Below, piece after piece: positions 56,515 through 64,000 of a stretch of 64,000 nt of DNA. The first letter of the stretch is position 1, and each line of letters opens with the position of its first letter. A program made the translations under genes and the position numbers. Source of the stretch: Martelella mediterranea (GTDB taxonomy: Bacteria > Pseudomonadota > Alphaproteobacteria > Rhizobiales > Rhizobiaceae); NCBI RefSeq assembly GCF_021021415.1, contig NZ_JAINWJ010000004.1, positions 243,953 through 307,952 of the forward strand, written 5' to 3'. The notes beneath the pieces were generated by a model. The model was not told where the DNA came from. It saw nothing but the letters and a program-made list of their open reading frames with translations, and made no database searches.

Positions 56515-57789
56515 TTGTTTCAGTCATTCTTTCCCCGGCCGAAATGGTTTTTCCTCTCCGCTCTGATATGGACCCTGGTCGCCATCGCCGGCTGGTACGG
56601 CGTGGTCCGCGAACTCGGCGTCAGCATCGGGTTCAAGCCGTTTCCCGAGGGCGACCAACCGATCGGGCTTGCGCATTTCTTCACGCCGGATTTTCTCTGG
56701 TTCTATCTCTACTACGCCGTATTCTCGGTCATTTTCGGCGTGTTCTGGTGGATTGTCGGCGATAATCGCAAGTGGCAGCTCTGGTCGGTCTGGGGCTCGC
56801 AGCTGATCATCTTCATCACCTATTTCTCGGTGCAGATATCGGTCGCGATCAACAACTGGCGCCGGCCCTTCGGCGATACGCTGCAGGCAGCGCTGCAGGG
56901 CGAGGCCGGCATTACCGCCCAGGATTTCTACACGCTGATGCTGATCTTCCTGCAGATCGCCTTCCTGTCCGTCACGCTGTTCATCGTCACGCGCTTCTTC
57001 GTCAGCCACTATATCTTCCGCTGGCGCACGGCGATGAACGATTACTACACCGGCATGTGGGAGCGCGTCCGCCACATCGAGGGCGCATCCCAGCGCGTGC
57101 AGGAAGACACGATGCGCTTCGCCTCGATCATGGAAGGCCTTGGCGTCTCGATGATCGATTCGGTGATGACGCTGATCGCCTTCCTGCCGGTGCTGTTCTC
57201 GCTGTCGCAATATGTCACCGAACTGCCGATCGTCGGCGCAATCCCGGCGCCGCTGTTTACCGCGGCGATCTTCTGGTCGCTGTTCGGCACGATCCTGATG
57301 GTGGTGGTCGGCGTCAAGCTGCCGGGGCTCGAATTTCGCAACCAGCGCGTGGAGGCCGCCTATCGTAAGGAACTCGTCTATGGCGAGGACCATGCCGACC
57401 GCGCCCAGCCGGAGACCCTGGTCGAACTGTTCAACAATGTGCGGCGCAACTATTTCCGGCTTTACCTGCACTACACCTATTTCAACCTCGCCCGCTCGCT
57501 CTACCTGCAGGCCGACAATATCTTCGCCTATTTCATCCTCGTTCCGGCGATCGTGGCGGGTGCTGTGACCTATGGTCTCGTGCAGCAGATCGTGACGGCG
57601 TTCGGGCAGGTGGCAAGCTCGTTCCAGTATCTCGTCATGTCATGGTCGACGATCATCGAGCTGATCTCGATCTACAAGCGTCTTGCCGCCTTCGAGGCCG
57701 CGATCTTCGGCCAGAAACTGCCCGAGATCGACCAAGAGGACTATCAGGAGCCCGGCGGCGACGTGGTGGAAACGCATCCCGAGGGGTGA
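56515..57789 (+). CDS. bacA: BacA/SbmA-type peptide antibiotic transporter
   Basis: 424 aa starting at a TTG ([12 protein letters not shown]), behind GGAAGGCCTGCTC; the N-terminus matches rhizobial BacA. Inner-membrane proton-driven importer of peptide antibiotics and modified peptides, with about seven helices; the SbmA/BacA domain includes [24 protein letters not shown], and [14 protein letters not shown]. In rhizobia it protects against host NCR peptides and affects long-chain lipid A; in Brucella it supports persistence. Not the ABC-type BclA: no ATPase domain. Confidence 0.95.
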   Translation: MFQSFFPRPKWFFLSALIWTLVAIAGWYGVVRELGVSIGFKPFPEGDQPIGLAHFFTPDFLWFYLYYAVFSVIFGVFWWIVGDNRKWQLWSVWGSQLIIFITYFSVQISVAINNWRRPFGDTLQAALQGEAGITAQDFYTLMLIFLQIAFLSVTLFIVTRFFVSHYIFRWRTAMNDYYTGMWERVRHIEGASQRVQEDTMRFASIMEGLGVSMIDSVMTLIAFLPVLFSLSQYVTELPIVGAIPAPLFTAAIFWSLFGTILMVVVGVKLPGLEFRNQRVEAAYRKELVYGEDHADRAQPETLVELFNNVRRNYFRLYLHYTYFNLARSLYLQADNIFAYFILVPAIVAGAVTYGLVQQIVTAFGQVASSFQYLVMSWSTIIELISIYKRLAAFEAAIFGQKLPEIDQEDYQEPGGDVVETHPEG

Positions 57790-57924
57790 GCCTGAAACTG
57801 GACGAGGTTGTCGCCCGTTCCCGTCCGTCCCATTGGCCTGTCGCGACTTCGACTGGAACACTTCTAAATTGCGCGCTTCCGGCTTATGGTGGCGCCGGGT
57901 GGATTGTTCTTTCGGGGTTCCTTC

Positions 57925-58512
57925 ATGGTCATGCTCATAATCGCGGTTCTGCTGTTTACCGGAACCCATCTCGTTCACGCCTTCGCGCCGGGGTTTCGCC
58001 AGTCGATCATCGACCGGATCGGCGAGAACCCGTGGAAGGGCTTGTTTTCGCTGGCGGCGCTTGCCGAGTTCGTCTTTCTGGTGTTCGCCTTCGGTCAGGC
58101 GCGCCAAAGCGGCATCGTGCTCTACACGCCGCCCTTCTGGCTCGCCCACATCACGATCCTGCTGATGCTGATCGCGATGATCTGTCTTTCGGCGAGCTTC
58201 TTCCCGCCAGGAAAGATCGCGCGGATCGCCAAGCATCCGATGGTGCTGTCGGTCAAGATCTGGGCGCTCGCCCACCTTCTGGCCAATGGCGAGGCGGCCT
58301 CGGTCATCCTGTTTGCCGGTATCCTGATCTGGGCGGTGATCCTGCGCATCTCGCTGGCGCGCCGCGAGCGGGCAGGGCTTTTGACGCGCAAGCCGTTCGT
58401 CTCGGCGCGCTATGACGCCTATGCCTTTATCCTCGGCATCGTGCTGTGGGGGCTGTTCATCTGGAAGCTGCATGTCTGGCTGATCGGCGTGCCGATCCAG
58501 TTCGCCGCATAA
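57925..58512 (+). CDS. NnrU family membrane protein
   Basis: 195 aa from ATG 57925. About six membrane helices; ENPWKGLFSLAALAEFVFLV and KHPMVLSVKIWALAHLLANGE match the NnrU domain. NnrU is linked to nitric-oxide and denitrification metabolism in Rhodobacter, and the family is related to isoprenoid-methyltransferase-like membrane proteins. No denitrification genes nearby. It follows bacA by 135 bp. Confidence 0.88.
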   Translation: MVMLIIAVLLFTGTHLVHAFAPGFRQSIIDRIGENPWKGLFSLAALAEFVFLVFAFGQARQSGIVLYTPPFWLAHITILLMLIAMICLSASFFPPGKIARIAKHPMVLSVKIWALAHLLANGEAASVILFAGILIWAVILRISLARRERAGLLTRKPFVSARYDAYAFILGIVLWGLFIWKLHVWLIGVPIQFAA

Positions 58513-58604
58513 TCGGTGCGGCGAAGCGCCTTTTGCCCTTACAACAGAGCGAAAAAACGGTTAGAAGGCCCGGCACGTAACAAAATGCATGCCGGAGTGA
58601 CGGA

Positions 58605-59291
58605 ATGGCAAATCAGGACGACAGCTTTATCCGCGAGGTGAATGAGGAATTGCGATCCGACAGGATGCGCGACGCCTGGCGGCGTTACGGCAAGATCCTG
58701 ATCGCGGCTGCCGTCATTCTCGTGGTCGGCACGGCCGGCTGGCGCGGTTACGAATACTGGCAGTCCCGCGAGGCGGCGAGGTCCGGCGACGTGTTCCTCA
58801 CCGCGTTGAACCAGATCGAGGCCGGCGACCTCGATGCCGCCGAACAGACGCTGGCTGAGCTTGAGCAGGAAGGCCACGGCTCCTATCCGGTGCTGGCGCA
58901 ACTGCGCGCCGCCACCCTGCTTTCCGAAGCGGGCGACACCGCCGCGGCGATCTCGGCCTTCTCGTCGATCGGCAAGGACCGCTCCGTGCCGGAAGCGATC
59001 CGCGATGCGGCCAAGCTGCGCGCCGGCTGGCTGCTGGTCGATACCGGCACCTATGAGCAGGTTTCCGCCGAGGTTGAAGAACTGTCGAATGATGGCAATC
59101 CGTTCCGCTTCTCCGCGCGCGAAATACTCGGCCTGTCGGCCTACCGGCTGAAGGATTACACCCGCGCGCAGCAATGGTTCGAGGCGATTGCCAACGACCC
59201 GGAAGCCCCGCGCAACGTGCTGAACCGCGCCCAGATCATGCTCGAAGTGATGACCGCCGACGGCAATGTCGCCGAAACCGCGGCCGGCTGA
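58605..59291 (+). CDS. YfgM-like tetratricopeptide membrane protein
   Basis: 228 aa. Short N-terminal cytoplasmic part [17 protein letters not shown], one membrane helix (residues ~31-47, [16 protein letters not shown]), and a periplasmic TPR-like region. This matches YfgM/TPR_21, which works with the Sec translocon or PpiD and is often found next to bamB-der. Here it lies 68 bp upstream of der, the same neighbourhood, but bamB is absent. The helix-turn-helix repeats are seen as [19 protein letters not shown]. Confidence 0.9.
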   Translation: MANQDDSFIREVNEELRSDRMRDAWRRYGKILIAAAVILVVGTAGWRGYEYWQSREAARSGDVFLTALNQIEAGDLDAAEQTLAELEQEGHGSYPVLAQLRAATLLSEAGDTAAAISAFSSIGKDRSVPEAIRDAAKLRAGWLLVDTGTYEQVSAEVEELSNDGNPFRFSAREILGLSAYRLKDYTRAQQWFEAIANDPEAPRNVLNRAQIMLEVMTADGNVAETAAG

Positions 59292-59359
59292 CACGTCTTT
59301 CGCGGCGAGGCGAAGCGCGCGAAAAAGCGGCGGGACATGACCGCCAGGAGAAACATTTC

Positions 59360-60787
59360 ATGAGTTTCAAGGTCGCCATCGTCGGAAGACCCAATGTCGG
59401 CAAGTCGACGCTGTTCAACCGTCTGGTCGGACAGAAGCTGGCGCTTGTCGACGACACGCCCGGCGTGACCCGCGACCGCCGTCCGGGCGAGGCGCGGCTT
59501 GCGGATCTGCGTTTCACCATCATCGACACGGCCGGCCTTGAAGAGGCCGCCGCCGACACGCTTCCGGGGCGCATGCGCGCCCAGACCGAGGCGGCGATCG
59601 ACGAGGCCGACCTTTCGCTGTTCGTCATCGACGCCAAGGCCGGGCTGACACCCGCCGACAATACGCTCGCCGAAATGGTGCGCCGCCGGGGCAAGCCCGT
59701 GGTGCTGGTCGCCAACAAGGCCGAGGCGCGCGGCTCGGACGCCGGCTTCTACGATGCCTTCACGCTCGGGCTTGGCGAACCCTGCCCGATTTCCGCCGAG
59801 CATGGCCAGGGCATGCACGATCTGCGCGACGCTATCGTCGGAGCGATCGGCGAGGAGCGCGCTTTCCCCGAGGAAGAGCCCGCCGAGGAAGCCCTGTCCG
59901 ATGTAATGCTGACCAAGGAAGAGGCCGACAATCCGGAAGAGGCGGCGCCCTATGACGACAGCAAGCCGCTTCGGGTCGCGATCGTCGGACGGCCGAATGC
60001 CGGCAAGTCGACGCTGATCAACCGCTATCTTGGCGAGGAACGGCTCTTGACCGGCCCGGAAGCCGGCATCACTCGCGACTCGATCTCGGTCGAATGGGAA
60101 TGGCGCGGCCGGCCGATCAAGCTTTTCGATACCGCCGGCATGCGTCGCAAGGCGCGGGTGGTGGAGAAGCTCGAAAAGCTCTCGGTTTCCGACGCTCTGC
60201 GCGCGATCCGGTTTGCCGAATGCGTGGTGATCGTGTTCGACGCGACGATCCCGTTCGAAAAGCAGGACCTCCAAATCGTCGATCTGGTGCTGCGCGAGGG
60301 CCGCGCCGCCGTGCTCGCCTTCAACAAATGGGACATGATCGAGGATCGCCAGGCCGTGCTTGCCGATCTGCGCGAGAAGACCGATCGGCTTCTGCCGCAG
60401 GCGCGCGGCATCCGCGCCGTGCCGATCTCCGGCGAGCGCGGCACCGGCCTCGACAAGCTGATGCAGGCGATCGCCGACACCGACAAGGTCTGGAACCGGC
60501 GCATTTCTACGGCGCGGCTCAACCGCTGGCTCGACCATCAGACCGTTAGCCATCCCCCGCCGGCCGTTTCCGGCAGGCGGCTCAGGATGAAATACATGAC
60601 CCAGGTGAAGACCCGGCCGCCTGGCTTCATGATTTCCTGCACGCGCCCGGATGCGGTGCCGGAAAGCTACATCCGCTACCTGACCAACGGCCTGCGCAAT
60701 GATTTCGAGATGCCGGGCGTCCCGATCCGCATCCACTTCCGTGCCGGCGAGAACCCGTTCGAGCACAAGCGCAAGAAGAAGCGCTGA
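59360..60787 (+). CDS. der: Ribosome-assembly GTPase Der (EngA)
   Basis: 475 aa from ATG 59360 behind AGGAGAAACATTTC. Two tandem GTPase domains: [14 protein letters not shown] (near residue 9) and [14 protein letters not shown] (near residue 210), with DTPG/DTAG switch motifs and NKAE and NKWD base-recognition motifs. The C-terminal KH-like domain ends in a basic KRKKKR tail. Essential factor for 50S subunit assembly. The convergent glycosyltransferase gene ends 3 bp away. Confidence 0.97.
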   Translation: MSFKVAIVGRPNVGKSTLFNRLVGQKLALVDDTPGVTRDRRPGEARLADLRFTIIDTAGLEEAAADTLPGRMRAQTEAAIDEADLSLFVIDAKAGLTPADNTLAEMVRRRGKPVVLVANKAEARGSDAGFYDAFTLGLGEPCPISAEHGQGMHDLRDAIVGAIGEERAFPEEEPAEEALSDVMLTKEEADNPEEAAPYDDSKPLRVAIVGRPNAGKSTLINRYLGEERLLTGPEAGITRDSISVEWEWRGRPIKLFDTAGMRRKARVVEKLEKLSVSDALRAIRFAECVVIVFDATIPFEKQDLQIVDLVLREGRAAVLAFNKWDMIEDRQAVLADLREKTDRLLPQARGIRAVPISGERGTGLDKLMQAIADTDKVWNRRISTARLNRWLDHQTVSHPPPAVSGRRLRMKYMTQVKTRPPGFMISCTRPDAVPESYIRYLTNGLRNDFEMPGVPIRIHFRAGENPFEHKRKKKR

Positions 60788-60790
60788 AAC

Positions 60791-61822
60791 TCAGCCGTCA
60801 TGCGCGCGGATGACGTTGTCATGGAACTGGGCGGCGGCTGCCTCCCAGGTGTAGGTCGAGGCCAGTTCGCGGGCCTTTTCCGGCGAGCAATCGAGCGCTT
60901 TCAGGCAGGCGGCCCCGAGGTCCTCGTCAAGCGCGCCCGCCTGTTCGTGGCCGCCGAGGATATCGGCCGGGCCGGTAACCGGGTAGGCCGCCACCGGAAT
61001 GCCCGACGACAATGCCTCGATGATGGTGTTGCCGAAGGTGTCAGTCTTCGAGGTGAAGACGAAGACATCGGCCTCGGCATAGGCCTCGGCCAGTTCGTCG
61101 CCGCTCAGCATGCCGAGAAAATGGGCCTTCGGATATTTCTGCTCGAGATCGCGCCGCGCGGGGCCATCGCCGACGATCACGATGCTGCCCGGCAGGTCGA
61201 GGGAGAGCAGCGCCTGGATGTTCTTTTCCACCGCCACGCGCGCGACCGTCAGGAAGATCGGCCGGGGCAGGCCGCCGAACGGGGTATCCGTCTTCGGACG
61301 GGGATAAAACAGCGTGTTGTCGATCCCACGGCTCCAGTTCATCAGATTGTTGAAGCCGTGGTCCTCAAGCTCACGGGCGAGGCTTTCGGTGGCGACCATG
61401 CAGCCATTGCCGGCATTGTGGAAATTGCGCATCACGGAATAGAGCCAGCTTGCCGGGATGGGCAGACGCGCGGAAACATACTCCGGAAACCGTGTATGGT
61501 AGCTCGTCGAAAAGCGGTGCTTCCTGTTGCGGCACCAGCGCCGCGCCTTGTAGCCGAGCGGGCCTTCGGTGGCGATATGGATGTAATCAGGCCGGCTTTC
61601 CTCGATCAGGCGGGCCACGTGGCGGTAGCTCGCCAGCGCCAGACGGATTTCCGGATAGGTGGGCATGCCCATATTGCGGAACATGTCCGGGGTGATCATC
61701 GTCACCGCCATGCCCATTTTCTCAAGCTCGCGATTGGTGTTCTCGATAGTCCGAACCACGCCGTTGACTTGCGGATGCCAGGCATCCGAGATGACAGTCA
61801 GTCTCTTCACCGGTTCAGGCAT
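60791..61822 (-). CDS. GT4-family glycosyltransferase
   Basis: 343 aa. GT-B fold with VNGVVRTIENTNRELEKMG near the N-terminus, a nucleotide-sugar-binding FLTVARVAVEKNI and VGDGPARRDLE, and the E-x7-E type FTSKTDTFGNTIIEALSSG. Similar proteins in rhizobia and Agrobacterium glycosylate diacylglycerol (glucosyl or glucuronosyl lipids) under phosphate limitation, so a glycolipid role is possible. No signal peptide. Single gene, divergent from the alpha-glucosidase. Confidence 0.88.
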   Translation of the reverse strand: MPEPVKRLTVISDAWHPQVNGVVRTIENTNRELEKMGMAVTMITPDMFRNMGMPTYPEIRLALASYRHVARLIEESRPDYIHIATEGPLGYKARRWCRNRKHRFSTSYHTRFPEYVSARLPIPASWLYSVMRNFHNAGNGCMVATESLARELEDHGFNNLMNWSRGIDNTLFYPRPKTDTPFGGLPRPIFLTVARVAVEKNIQALLSLDLPGSIVIVGDGPARRDLEQKYPKAHFLGMLSGDELAEAYAEADVFVFTSKTDTFGNTIIEALSSGIPVAAYPVTGPADILGGHEQAGALDEDLGAACLKALDCSPEKARELASTYTWEAAAAQFHDNVIRAHDG

Positions 61823-62008
61823 TCACGGAATGTCCTTTGACAAAAGGCATTTGCGGGTTTCAGCCGCTTTAGCCCGCGCATATGTCAGTCATATTACAGT
61901 GGCACTTTCGCCGTGATTGTGCGTTGCAAAAGAAATGCCGCGCCGCATTTACCTCAGGCGATCGCGGAGATAGGCTCATCTTTAGACGTTTCGACCAGGG
62001 AATTTTCA

Positions 62009-63652
62009 ATGACGGACGGCAATACCGGCAATTGGTGGCGTGGCGGCGTCATCTACCAGATCTATCCCCGCTCCTTTCAGGATACCACAGGCGACGGCAT
62101 TGGCGATCTGCCCGGCATCACCCGGCGGCTCACCTATGTGGCCGAGCTCGGCGTTGACGCGATCTGGCTTTCGCCCTTCTTCAAGTCGCCAATGGCTGAC
62201 ATGGGCTATGATGTCTCCGACTATTGCGATGTCGATCCCATGTTCGGAACGCTTGATGATTTCAGGGCGCTGGTCGACGAGGCCCACAGACTCGGCCTGA
62301 AGGTCATCATAGATCAGGTGCTGTCGCATACTTCCGACCAGCATCCCTGGTTTACGGAAAGTCGTTCGAGCAAGGACAATGCCAAGGCCGACTGGTATGT
62401 CTGGGCCGATGCCAAGCCCGATGGTACTGCGCCCAACAACTGGATGTCGATCTTCGGCGGCCCGGGCTGGGAATGGGATGGCACCCGCAAGCAGTATTAC
62501 ATGCACAATTTCCTGACGAGCCAGCCCGATCTCAACTTTCATTGCGAGGCGGTGCAGGATGCTTTGCTCGACGCGGTCCGGTTCTGGCTCGATCTCGGGG
62601 TCGATGGCTTCCGCCTCGATACGGTCAACTATTACTTCTGCGACGACAAGCTGCGCGACAACCCGCCAATGCTGGAAGATGACGATGCCGCTGGCCTCGA
62701 TGCCCCCGATGTGAACCCCTACGGTTTCCAGAAGCACATCTATGACAAGACACGGCCGGAGAATATCGGTTTCCTCAAGCGTTTCCGGGCGCTGCTCGAT
62801 GAGTATGACGACCGCTCCTCGGTGGGCGAGGTCGGCGATGGCGCGCGCTCATTGAAGACGGTTGCCGAATATACCGCCGGCAACGACAAGCTTCATATGT
62901 GCTACACCTTCGATTTCCTGGGCCCGGATTTCTCGCCGGCCCATATCCGCAAATGCGTGGAGAATTTCTTCACCGTGGTGTCGGATGGCTGGGTGTGCTG
63001 GGCGTTTTCCAACCACGATGTCGATCGCCATGTCTCGCGTTTCGCCAAAACCGAGGCCGAACGCGAGCCGGTCGCAAGGCTCGCCATCTCGGTGCTGGCG
63101 ACGCTCAGGGGCTCGATCTGCCTGTATCAGGGCGAGGAGCTTGGCTTGCCGCAGGCGGAGCTTGCCTTCGAGGATCTGCGCGACCCCTACGGCATCCGCT
63201 TCTGGCCGTCGTATAAGGGCCGCGACGGCTGCCGCACGCCGATGCCGTGGAGCAATGTGCCGCCCGATGCCGGGTTTTCCACTGCCGAGAAGCCGTGGCT
63301 GCCAGTGCCGGAAGCCCATCTGCCGCTTTCGGTGTTCGAACAGGCGCCCCGACCCGACTCGGTCTACAGCCATTACCGGGCCACGCTCGCCTTTCGCCGC
63401 GAGTACGATGCGCTGTTTGACGGCGATATCGAATTTCACGACTGCGACAATGACGACGTGCTGATGTTTACCCGCAGCAAGGGCAAGGAAACCCTGCTGT
63501 TCATCTTCAACTTCGCCGACACGCCGCAGGAAGTGCCGTTGCAGATGACCGTCGATCACGTCAAATCCGTCGATCTTCCGGGCATGACGGGCGTGCTGAA
63601 CGGCGCCGAGGTGGAGCTCGGCGCGTTCGACGGGTTTTGCGCGCGGGTTTGA
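62009..63652 (+). CDS. aglA: Alpha-glucosidase (GH13)
   Basis: 547 aa from ATG 62009 behind CCAGGGAATTTTC. GH13 catalytic motifs: DQVLSHTSDQHPWF, DGFRLDTVNYY with the nucleophile Asp, SSVGEVGDG with the acid/base Glu, and FSNHDVDRHVSR with the third Asp. The N-terminal GVIYQIYPRSFQDTTGDG is typical of oligo-1,6-glucosidase/alpha-glucosidases. No signal peptide, so it acts on imported disaccharides such as sucrose, maltose or trehalose. In rhizobia aglA sits in an ABC operon; here it stands alone. Confidence 0.94.
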   Translation: MTDGNTGNWWRGGVIYQIYPRSFQDTTGDGIGDLPGITRRLTYVAELGVDAIWLSPFFKSPMADMGYDVSDYCDVDPMFGTLDDFRALVDEAHRLGLKVIIDQVLSHTSDQHPWFTESRSSKDNAKADWYVWADAKPDGTAPNNWMSIFGGPGWEWDGTRKQYYMHNFLTSQPDLNFHCEAVQDALLDAVRFWLDLGVDGFRLDTVNYYFCDDKLRDNPPMLEDDDAAGLDAPDVNPYGFQKHIYDKTRPENIGFLKRFRALLDEYDDRSSVGEVGDGARSLKTVAEYTAGNDKLHMCYTFDFLGPDFSPAHIRKCVENFFTVVSDGWVCWAFSNHDVDRHVSRFAKTEAEREPVARLAISVLATLRGSICLYQGEELGLPQAELAFEDLRDPYGIRFWPSYKGRDGCRTPMPWSNVPPDAGFSTAEKPWLPVPEAHLPLSVFEQAPRPDSVYSHYRATLAFRREYDALFDGDIEFHDCDNDDVLMFTRSKGKETLLFIFNFADTPQEVPLQMTVDHVKSVDLPGMTGVLNGAEVELGAFDGFCARV

Positions 63653-63689
63653 GGCGGTTCCGCTGCTCGGATCGTTTTGACTATGAAGC

Positions 63690-63713
63690 GGCGGACGCCC
63701 AAAGGCGTCCGCC
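63690..63713. terminator. Hairpin between convergent aglA and aquaporin genes
   Basis: GGCGGACGCC and GGCGTCCGCC form a perfect 10-bp stem with loop CAAA in a 67-bp convergent gap. No T-run on either side, so the structure is clear but a terminator role is only likely. Confidence 0.55.
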
Positions 63714-63719
63714 ATGCGC

Positions 63720-64000
63720 TCAGTCTTCCAGCGCCTTGAAGCGATAAAGCAATGCGCCGATGACGCCGCCGGCAAGCGGCGCCGCGATGAACAGCCAGAG
63801 CTGCGCCAGTGCATGGCCGCCCGCCAGGAGGGCCGGGCCGAAGCTGCGGGCCGGATTGACCGAAACGCCGGTCACCTGAATGCCGACAAGGTGGATCGCG
63901 ACGAGCGTCAGCCCGATCGCGAGGCCGGCGAAGCCGGCGGGCGCGGCCGCGGCGGTGGAGCCGAGGATTGTTTGTTGAAAACGGCCTATTGTTAAAGCGG
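63720..64000 (-). CDS. aqpZ: Aquaporin (MIP family), C-terminal part (5' end outside the window)
   Basis: About 85-90 residues are visible, ending ...LYRFKALED and a TGA at 63720-63722. The second NPA motif is in [16 protein letters not shown], followed by the helix [17 protein letters not shown], as in AqpZ. Upstream, homology holds back to [15 protein letters not shown]. The last ~30 bases of the window (63970-64000) stay open but read GRFQQT, which does not resemble the usual helix-5 sequence and is AT-rich. The gene may be broken, or the edge may be an assembly or insertion junction. Confidence 0.85.
   Translation of the reverse strand, partial: ALTIGRFQQTILGSTAAAAPAGFAGLAIGLTLVAIHLVGIQVTGVSVNPARSFGPALLAGGHALAQLWLFIAAPLAGGVIGALLYRFKALED

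Overview
The window is about 64 kb of high-GC, gene-dense chromosomal DNA from an alphaproteobacterium, most likely a Rhizobiales/Rhizobiaceae-type organism. The evidence is a BacA/SbmA transporter of the rhizobial type, a DUF1127 gene followed by CCUCCUCCC hairpins, DUF930, DUF1127 and DUF1045 proteins, and short palindromic intergenic repeats of rhizobial style. A genus cannot be assigned from the sequence. No rRNA, tRNA, CRISPR array, phage or complete insertion sequence was seen. The window cuts a gene at each end: an AGCS sodium:amino-acid symporter at the left and an aquaporin at the right.

Region by region. 1-8.0 kb: amino-acid uptake, then a complete five-step histidine utilisation (hut) locus. 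hutF diverges from hutI-hutH-hutG-hutU across a perfect palindrome that looks like a HutC operator. 8.1-16.3 kb: an nqrABCDEF operon for a Na+-translocating NADH:quinone oxidoreductase-like complex, with apbE (flavin transferase), nqrM (maturation) and a CBS-domain protein. A secreted five-haem cytochrome c is transcribed divergently from nqrA. NqrB is unusually short and lacks the loop that normally carries covalent FMN. 16.4-24.9 kb: a DUF1275 protein, Fe-type superoxide dismutase, PQQ glucose dehydrogenase, a DUF2254 membrane protein, oligopeptidase B and a DUF930 periplasmic protein. 24.9-25.6 kb: a 47-aa DUF1127 protein followed on the same strand by three hairpins, each with CCTCCTCCC in its loop (a cuckoo/CcsR-type sRNA array). 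25.6-30.5 kb: a complete peptide-type ABC importer. 30.7-33.8 kb: a large XRE/IrrE-type regulator diverging from isocitrate lyase (aceA). 34-38.7 kb: a DEAD-box helicase, mnmD with a divergent FAD oxidoreductase, and a zinc alcohol dehydrogenase.

39.2-53.7 kb is a purine catabolism island. The minus strand carries xdhABC, puuD and guaD; the plus strand carries puuE-uraD-alc-allA-uraH. Together they encode guanine to xanthine to urate to 5-hydroxyisourate to OHCU to allantoin to allantoate to ureidoglycolate to glyoxylate plus urea. A DUF1045 protein, a metallophosphoesterase, an LldD-type flavoenzyme and a 3-hydroxybutyrate dehydrogenase lie beside or within it. 53.9-64 kb: a small membrane protein, an LLM flavoenzyme, a type I methionine aminopeptidase, bacA, nnrU, a YfgM-like protein, der, a GT4 glycosyltransferase, an alpha-glucosidase and the aquaporin fragment.

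The two points most worth follow-up are the Nqr variant (short NqrB without a flavinylation site, next to a multihaem cytochrome) and the three-hairpin CCUCCUCCC RNA downstream of the DUF1127 gene.
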